From: Flavobacterium ginsenosidimutans
Lineage (GTDB): Bacteria; Bacteroidota; Bacteroidia; Flavobacteriales; Flavobacteriaceae
Assembly (NCBI RefSeq): GCF_003254625.1
Contig: NZ_QJRJ01000080.1
Coordinates: forward strand, 248,001 to 312,000
Length of the DNA stretch: 64,000 nucleotides
Direction: 5' to 3'
Every line of letters starts with the position of its first letter. The first letter of the stretch is position 1. The translations under genes were made by a program, and so were the position numbers. Below the pieces are notes generated by a model. The model made no database searches. It was not told the origin of the DNA and saw only the letters and a program-made list of their open reading frames with translations. Shown piece after piece: positions 60,005-64,000 of the stretch.

Positions 60005-63000
60005 TTAAAATTCTAAATTCAATCCAAAAGTGAAACTACGATTGGTTGGGTAACGGCCAGAATCAATTCCTGATAATAATGCATCTTGGTTATATGACCC
60101 AACCTCTGGATCATAACCAGTATATTTAGTAAATGTGTAAAGATTTTGGATACCTAAGTAAAATCTTAATTTACTAATGTTCGCTTTTGAAATAACATCA
60201 GAAGGCAAGTTATACCCTAAAGTTACTTGTTGAATTCTTAAGTAAGATCCGTCCTCTACATAGCGGTCAGAGATTGCGATATTTGGATGTCCGTCTGCAC
60301 CGTCAGGTCTTGGATATTTTGCATCAACATTATCTGGCGTCCAAAAATCTGCAGCTTCTGCCAATTGATTTTCATACAAACGTTGGTTTTTAGTACCAGC
60401 ACGTCTCGTTAAGTTCATTACTTTATTACCATATGACCCTTGTAAAAAGACTCCCAAGTCAACATTTTTGTATTTAAAAGTATTATTGAAACCATAAGTA
60501 AACTTCGGCGCAGGATTACCTATATAAGTTAAATCCTTGTCATCAATTAAACCATCTTTATTTTGATCCACATACTCAACATCTCCTAATTGACTTTTCA
60601 CAGCTTTATTTCCTGTGTAAGGAATAGGTGCATTTGCTAATTGTTCATTAGTTCTGATAATTCCAACTGCCTGATATCCGTAAAATTGACCTACAGGCTG
60701 ACCTACAACAGTTTTAGTTACCGCTTTAGTAGTGTAGTCATTAAGCATTACATCTTTTGTCAAATCAAAATTATCTTGTAAGCTCAACAGTTTATTTTTA
60801 TTTGTAGAGAAAATCACTTTTGAATTCCAAGTAAAATCTTTTCCAAATTTATTATTGTAATCTAAAGTCATCTCAAAACCTTGGTTTCTTAAGCTTCCTA
60901 AATTTACATTAGGCGCTCCTAAACCTCCTTGGTAAGCATCTGTACCTGTAACATAATAAGGTAATGGCAGAACAAATAAGAACCCTTCTGACTCTTTTCT
61001 GTACACGTCAAATGTTGCTTGAAGTTTTGAATTGAAAAGTGTAAAATCTAAACCGAAGTTAGTTTGCTTAGAAGTTTCCCAAGTTAAGCCAGGATTTGCA
61101 ATGTTATTAACAGTAAAGAAATTCCCTAGTGCCGATTTTATTGCGCGAACTGTACTCATATAACCTGCACCTCCAACATTTTGGTTTCCAGTTTCACCAT
61201 AACCTCCTCTAAATTTGATATTATCGATATACTGTTTAGTCCCTTCCATAAACTTTTCGTTTGAAAGTTTCCAATAACCTGAAAATGATGGGAAGTAACC
61301 CCATTTTTCGCCAGGCCCAAAATTAGAACTTCCATCAGCTCTCATTGTCACCTGCAAACCATATCGATTATTGTAATCGTAATTGAAAGTTCCAAAGAAA
61401 GAGTATAAAGCAGAGCTTCCTTTATATTCTGAAGCTACAAGAGTATCAGGATCTCCTAAACTAATAGAATGAATATCATTACTTAACAAACCAGAAACTG
61501 ATTGTGAATTTCCATTCCAATGACTATCATTAGCTTCTTGACCAACCAAGACATTAAAATGATGATCACCAAAATCCGTTTTATAAGTTAAAACGTTTTT
61601 AATATTCAGACCATACCAATTGTTAGCTCTCTCTGTCAGCATATTAGTTTCTCTAACCGCCGCACCCCATTTGTATGTAGGCTGAAACGCTTCAAAACTA
61701 TCAATATTCGTAGAACCTCCAAAATCAAATCGATAATCAAGACCTTTTGCTAATCTAAAACTGGCATAAAAATTTCCTAAGAAATTCTTTTTAATCAATT
61801 TGTTAGTATTCATCAAAGCCGAAGCAACTGGATTAATCCAAACTCCGATTGATCCGTCCTCTGGTGGACCAGCATAATTTCCACTTGTATCTTTTACTGC
61901 AACATCTGGAGTAGATAAAATAGAAGTACTAATAATACCATTACTTGCTCCATTAATTGTAATATCTTCATTTGTGATCCCTGTTCCAATAGAAACTCCA
62001 ACAGTTAGCCAATCTTTTATTTTGGCATCTACATTAGTCTTAAAATTATATCTCTTAAAACCTGAACCAATAACAATACCCTCTTGATTTACATAACCAC
62101 CAGAAATGTAGTAATTGATACCTTCTTTCCCACCTGAAAATGAAATCTGATGATTCGTCATTACAGCTGTCTTATAAATCTCATCTTGCCAGTTTGTCCC
62201 TTTACCCAAAACAGACGGAACCGCAAACTCATCTCTCGGCGCTACACCATAAACAGCCGCTAACGCATTTTGCTGTGTTGCATATTGGCTCAAAGTCATT
62301 GTATCCAGTAAACGAGTTACATTCTGAACAGATAAAAACGAATCAAAAGAAATTTTCCCTGTACCTTTTTTTCCTCTTTTTGTAGTAATAATTACAACTC
62401 CATTCGAGGCTCTAGAACCATAGATTGCAGTTGCAGAAGCATCTTTCAAAATATCCATTGTTTCGATATCATTTGGATTTAAAAACGCTATTGGACTAGA
62501 TGCTACGTTTCCTGTATTTGCGCCTAAATAACCTGTTACAATAGAACCTCCTGTATTAGTATTAGAAGCATCTCCAGAAATTGGAATACCATCTACAATA
62601 TACAACGGCTCATTAGTTCCAGATATAGAAGTCGTTCCACGTATTTTTACAGAGACACTACCTCCAGGCTGACCAGAGTTATTCGTAACCGAAACCCCCG
62701 CGGCACGTCCTTGCAGTAATTGATCGACAGATACTTGTGGAGAATCTGCAATATCTTTGGCGCCAACTGTAGAAACAGCTCCCATCAAATCTTTTTTCTT
62801 CACACTTCTATATCCAACGTTAACTAGTACCTCACGTAAATCTTCAGCACTCAATTTCAGAACAACGTTGATTGTTCCTCCGTTTTTAACATTGATTGTT
62901 TGGGCAACATAGCCAATAAATGAAACCGAAATAGTAGAATTTGCGGGTGCTTCAATGGAATATTTTCCATCAAAATCTGTAGAAGCAGTCTTTTTTGAAC

Positions 63001-63172
63001 CTGCAACCACTATGTTTGCTCCTGGTATAGACAGTCCTTTCTCATCAGAAACTGTCCCCGAAACCTTCACCTGAGCCATAATAAAATTACTGCTCAGCAA
63101 CAAAAATAATATCAAAGGAACGGCTCTGTGGTTAGCCTTCCAATGAATGAAGCTAGTCATTAGTTTTTTCAT
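60005..63172 (-). CDS. SusC/RagA TonB-linked outer membrane transporter
   Basis: 1055 residues. Signal region (about 1-33, ending IMAQ), CarboxypepD_reg-like domain (VKVSGTVSDEKGLSIPGANI, 35-110), plug with VSVDQLLQGRAAGVSV and the SusC words LYIVDGIPI, DILKDASATAIYGSRASNGV, then a long barrel ending RSFTFGLNLEF. Imports oligosaccharides with SusD. First gene of the PUL, with a -7 element 43 bases upstream of the start. Confidence 0.96.
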   Translation of the reverse strand: MKKLMTSFIHWKANHRAVPLILFLLLSSNFIMAQVKVSGTVSDEKGLSIPGANIVVAGSKKTASTDFDGKYSIEAPANSTISVSFIGYVAQTINVKNGGTINVVLKLSAEDLREVLVNVGYRSVKKKDLMGAVSTVGAKDIADSPQVSVDQLLQGRAAGVSVTNNSGQPGGSVSVKIRGTTSISGTNEPLYIVDGIPISGDASNTNTGGSIVTGYLGANTGNVASSPIAFLNPNDIETMDILKDASATAIYGSRASNGVVIITTKRGKKGTGKISFDSFLSVQNVTRLLDTMTLSQYATQQNALAAVYGVAPRDEFAVPSVLGKGTNWQDEIYKTAVMTNHQISFSGGKEGINYYISGGYVNQEGIVIGSGFKRYNFKTNVDAKIKDWLTVGVSIGTGITNEDITINGASNGIISTSILSTPDVAVKDTSGNYAGPPEDGSIGVWINPVASALMNTNKLIKKNFLGNFYASFRLAKGLDYRFDFGGSTNIDSFEAFQPTYKWGAAVRETNMLTERANNWYGLNIKNVLTYKTDFGDHHFNVLVGQEANDSHWNGNSQSVSGLLSNDIHSISLGDPDTLVASEYKGSSALYSFFGTFNYDYNNRYGLQVTMRADGSSNFGPGEKWGYFPSFSGYWKLSNEKFMEGTKQYIDNIKFRGGYGETGNQNVGGAGYMSTVRAIKSALGNFFTVNNIANPGLTWETSKQTNFGLDFTLFNSKLQATFDVYRKESEGFLFVLPLPYYVTGTDAYQGGLGAPNVNLGSLRNQGFEMTLDYNNKFGKDFTWNSKVIFSTNKNKLLSLQDNFDLTKDVMLNDYTTKAVTKTVVGQPVGQFYGYQAVGIIRTNEQLANAPIPYTGNKAVKSQLGDVEYVDQNKDGLIDDKDLTYIGNPAPKFTYGFNNTFKYKNVDLGVFLQGSYGNKVMNLTRRAGTKNQRLYENQLAEAADFWTPDNVDAKYPRPDGADGHPNIAISDRYVEDGSYLRIQQVTLGYNLPSDVISKANISKLRFYLGIQNLYTFTKYTGYDPEVGSYNQDALLSGIDSGRYPTNRSFTFGLNLEF

Positions 63173-63214
63173 AATAAATGTTTGGTTAGTTTAAATTTGT
63201 TTTATTGCATAATC

Positions 63215-63222
63215 CAAAAGTA
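63215..63222 (-). promoter_or_regulatory. -7 element of the susC promoter
   Basis: TACTTTTG on the minus strand matches TAnnTTTG and lies 43 bases before the ATG. No TTG at the normal -33 distance, which suggests that an activator is needed. Confidence 0.5.
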
Positions 63223-63324
63223 AATTGTCAGGGGTAATTTTTACTTTCAAATTATTTAACAAATCTATAACAGAGAGGATTATCAAATCGATAATATTAT
63301 ATCATTTAATGATAATATTTTTAC

Positions 63325-63338
63325 TTTAAGCGCTTAAA
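63325..63338. promoter_or_regulatory. TTTAAGCGCTTAAA palindrome upstream of susC
   Basis: A perfect 14-bp dyad about 110 bases upstream of the susC -7 element and 150 bases before the start; a candidate regulator site. Confidence 0.4.
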
Positions 63339-63490
63339 AAAACATATATGAAAATAAAATCATATAAAAATTAAATTATTCGCAAAGACAATACTCAAAA
63401 AGAACCTAAACAATGAATAAAAAACAATGAAATCTCAAAAAGCAAACGTTTTCGTTAAAAATAATATTTATCAGTGATAAAAAAGTATCA

Positions 63491-64000
63491 CTATAAAATG
63501 CGCTTCAAACCAGAAAATTCTTCGCGATATTGGCTCGGTGTGCAGTTTTTTGTCGCTTTAAAACTACGATTGAAGTTTGCTATGTTATTAAAACCAGATT
63601 TAAAAGCAACTTCAGAAACACTCATGTCTTTTTCAACCAGCCAGCGTGCCGCATAACCAATTCGAATATCATTTATATAATTGACAAAAGTCTTTCCTGT
63701 ACGTTTTTTAATAAATCGGTTAAAAGAAATAATCGACATACTCGCCACATTTGCAACATCTTCTAATGTAATTTTTTCAGCAAAATGTTTTTGCACATAT
63801 TCATAAACCAATTTCATTTTATCATAATCATCAAACGTATCATAATCTACCGTATAAGTAGAAAGTAAGCGCTGATTTCTAGAATTTGCTAAATCATATA
63901 ATAAAGAAGTGATTTCCAAAAAATAATCCATGCCGTCTAGTTTTGAAAGCCTAACAAGTCTTGGCATCAATTCTTCAGCAGTTTTTTTTGAGAATAAAAT
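63491..64000 (-). CDS. AraC family regulator, C-terminal part (continues past the window)
   Basis: At least 170 residues are visible; the frame is open to base 64000, so Met codons near 63965-63970 are internal. AraC-type double helix-turn-helix at about the last 100 residues: ITLEDVANVASMSIISFNRFIKKRTGKTF, then SVSEVAFKSGFNNIANFNRSFK, ending CTPSQYREEF. The preceding FSKKTAEELMPRLVRLSKLDGM segment is typical of cupin-type AraC regulators of Bacteroidota sugar loci. It lies upstream of susC on the same strand and probably activates the PUL. Confidence 0.93.
   Translation of the reverse strand: MLFSKKTAEELMPRLVRLSKLDGMDYFLEITSLLYDLANSRNQRLLSTYTVDYDTFDDYDKMKLVYEYVQKHFAEKITLEDVANVASMSIISFNRFIKKRTGKTFVNYINDIRIGYAARWLVEKDMSVSEVAFKSGFNNIANFNRSFKATKNCTPSQYREEFSGLKRIL

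Larger units (their letters stand above)
63173..63490. other. Control region between the AraC regulator gene and susC
   Basis: 318 bases without an ORF. Contains the susC -7 element (63215-63222), an A/T dyad (63292-63318), a TTTAAGCGCTTAAA palindrome (63325-63338) and an AAACGTTTTCGTT stretch near 63442. Since both genes point the same way, regulator and susC can be separate transcripts. Confidence 0.6.

Overview
The window reads as chromosomal DNA of a Flavobacterium-like member of the Bacteroidota. The signs are low GC with A/T-rich spacers, promoters of the TTG-N17/18-TAnnTTTG type, a type IX secretion (type B) sorting domain, a SusC/SusD pair, 2TM-domain and LytTR proteins, and many lipoproteins. 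Genus is inferred from protein wording; no database was searched.

Layout. 1-3118: tail of a TolC-like gene, then an EmrA-like adaptor and an EmrB-like exporter (tripartite efflux). 3297-8346: yaaA, a broken GxxExxY gene inside inverted repeats, and an overlapping cca / small membrane protein / heme A synthase operon. 8347-15422 (minus): TonB-dependent receptor, DUF2141 protein, TPR-like protein, LytS-type histidine kinase fused to a 2TM domain, four more 2TM proteins and a LytTR regulator. 15564-23622 (plus): small metabolic and hypothetical genes, a ClC channel, an HPP protein, a pRiA4b ORF-3-like gene, a four-helix-bundle (S23-type) gene framed by inverted octamer arrays, and a nucleoid-associated protein. 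23708-25193: a TetR regulator and an SDR oxidoreductase with two matching palindromic operators. 25341-35077: GAF protein, a Pycsar-effector-type HD membrane protein divergent from a 1243-residue phosphoesterase/kinase-like/beta-barrel protein, and further hypotheticals. 35184-43518: ABC exporter, T9SS adhesin-like protein, typA, and a PAS histidine kinase with its receiver. 43704-51642: rpsT, two tRNA-Glu, proS, a Gly/Tyr-rich lipoprotein, a FadL-like protein, rimO and an amidase. 52025-53116: a porin. 53727-64000 (minus): a polysaccharide utilisation locus with an AraC regulator, SusC, SusD, two surface lipoproteins, a GH27 alpha-galactosidase and a GH5 endoglucanase-like enzyme. An internal terminator separates the enzymes from the uptake genes.

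The most unusual signal lies between genes. Spacers repeatedly hold inverted arrays with an 8-base period, CWWWG plus three free bases (CTAAGNNN, CTTTGNNN, CATAGNNN), or the exact octamer CACGAATT. They sit next to stop codons, nest inside one another, and bracket small genes of mobile-element-associated families (S23 four-helix bundle, GxxExxY). I treat this as the best candidate for an undescribed repeat or cargo system. Most other genes are ordinary.
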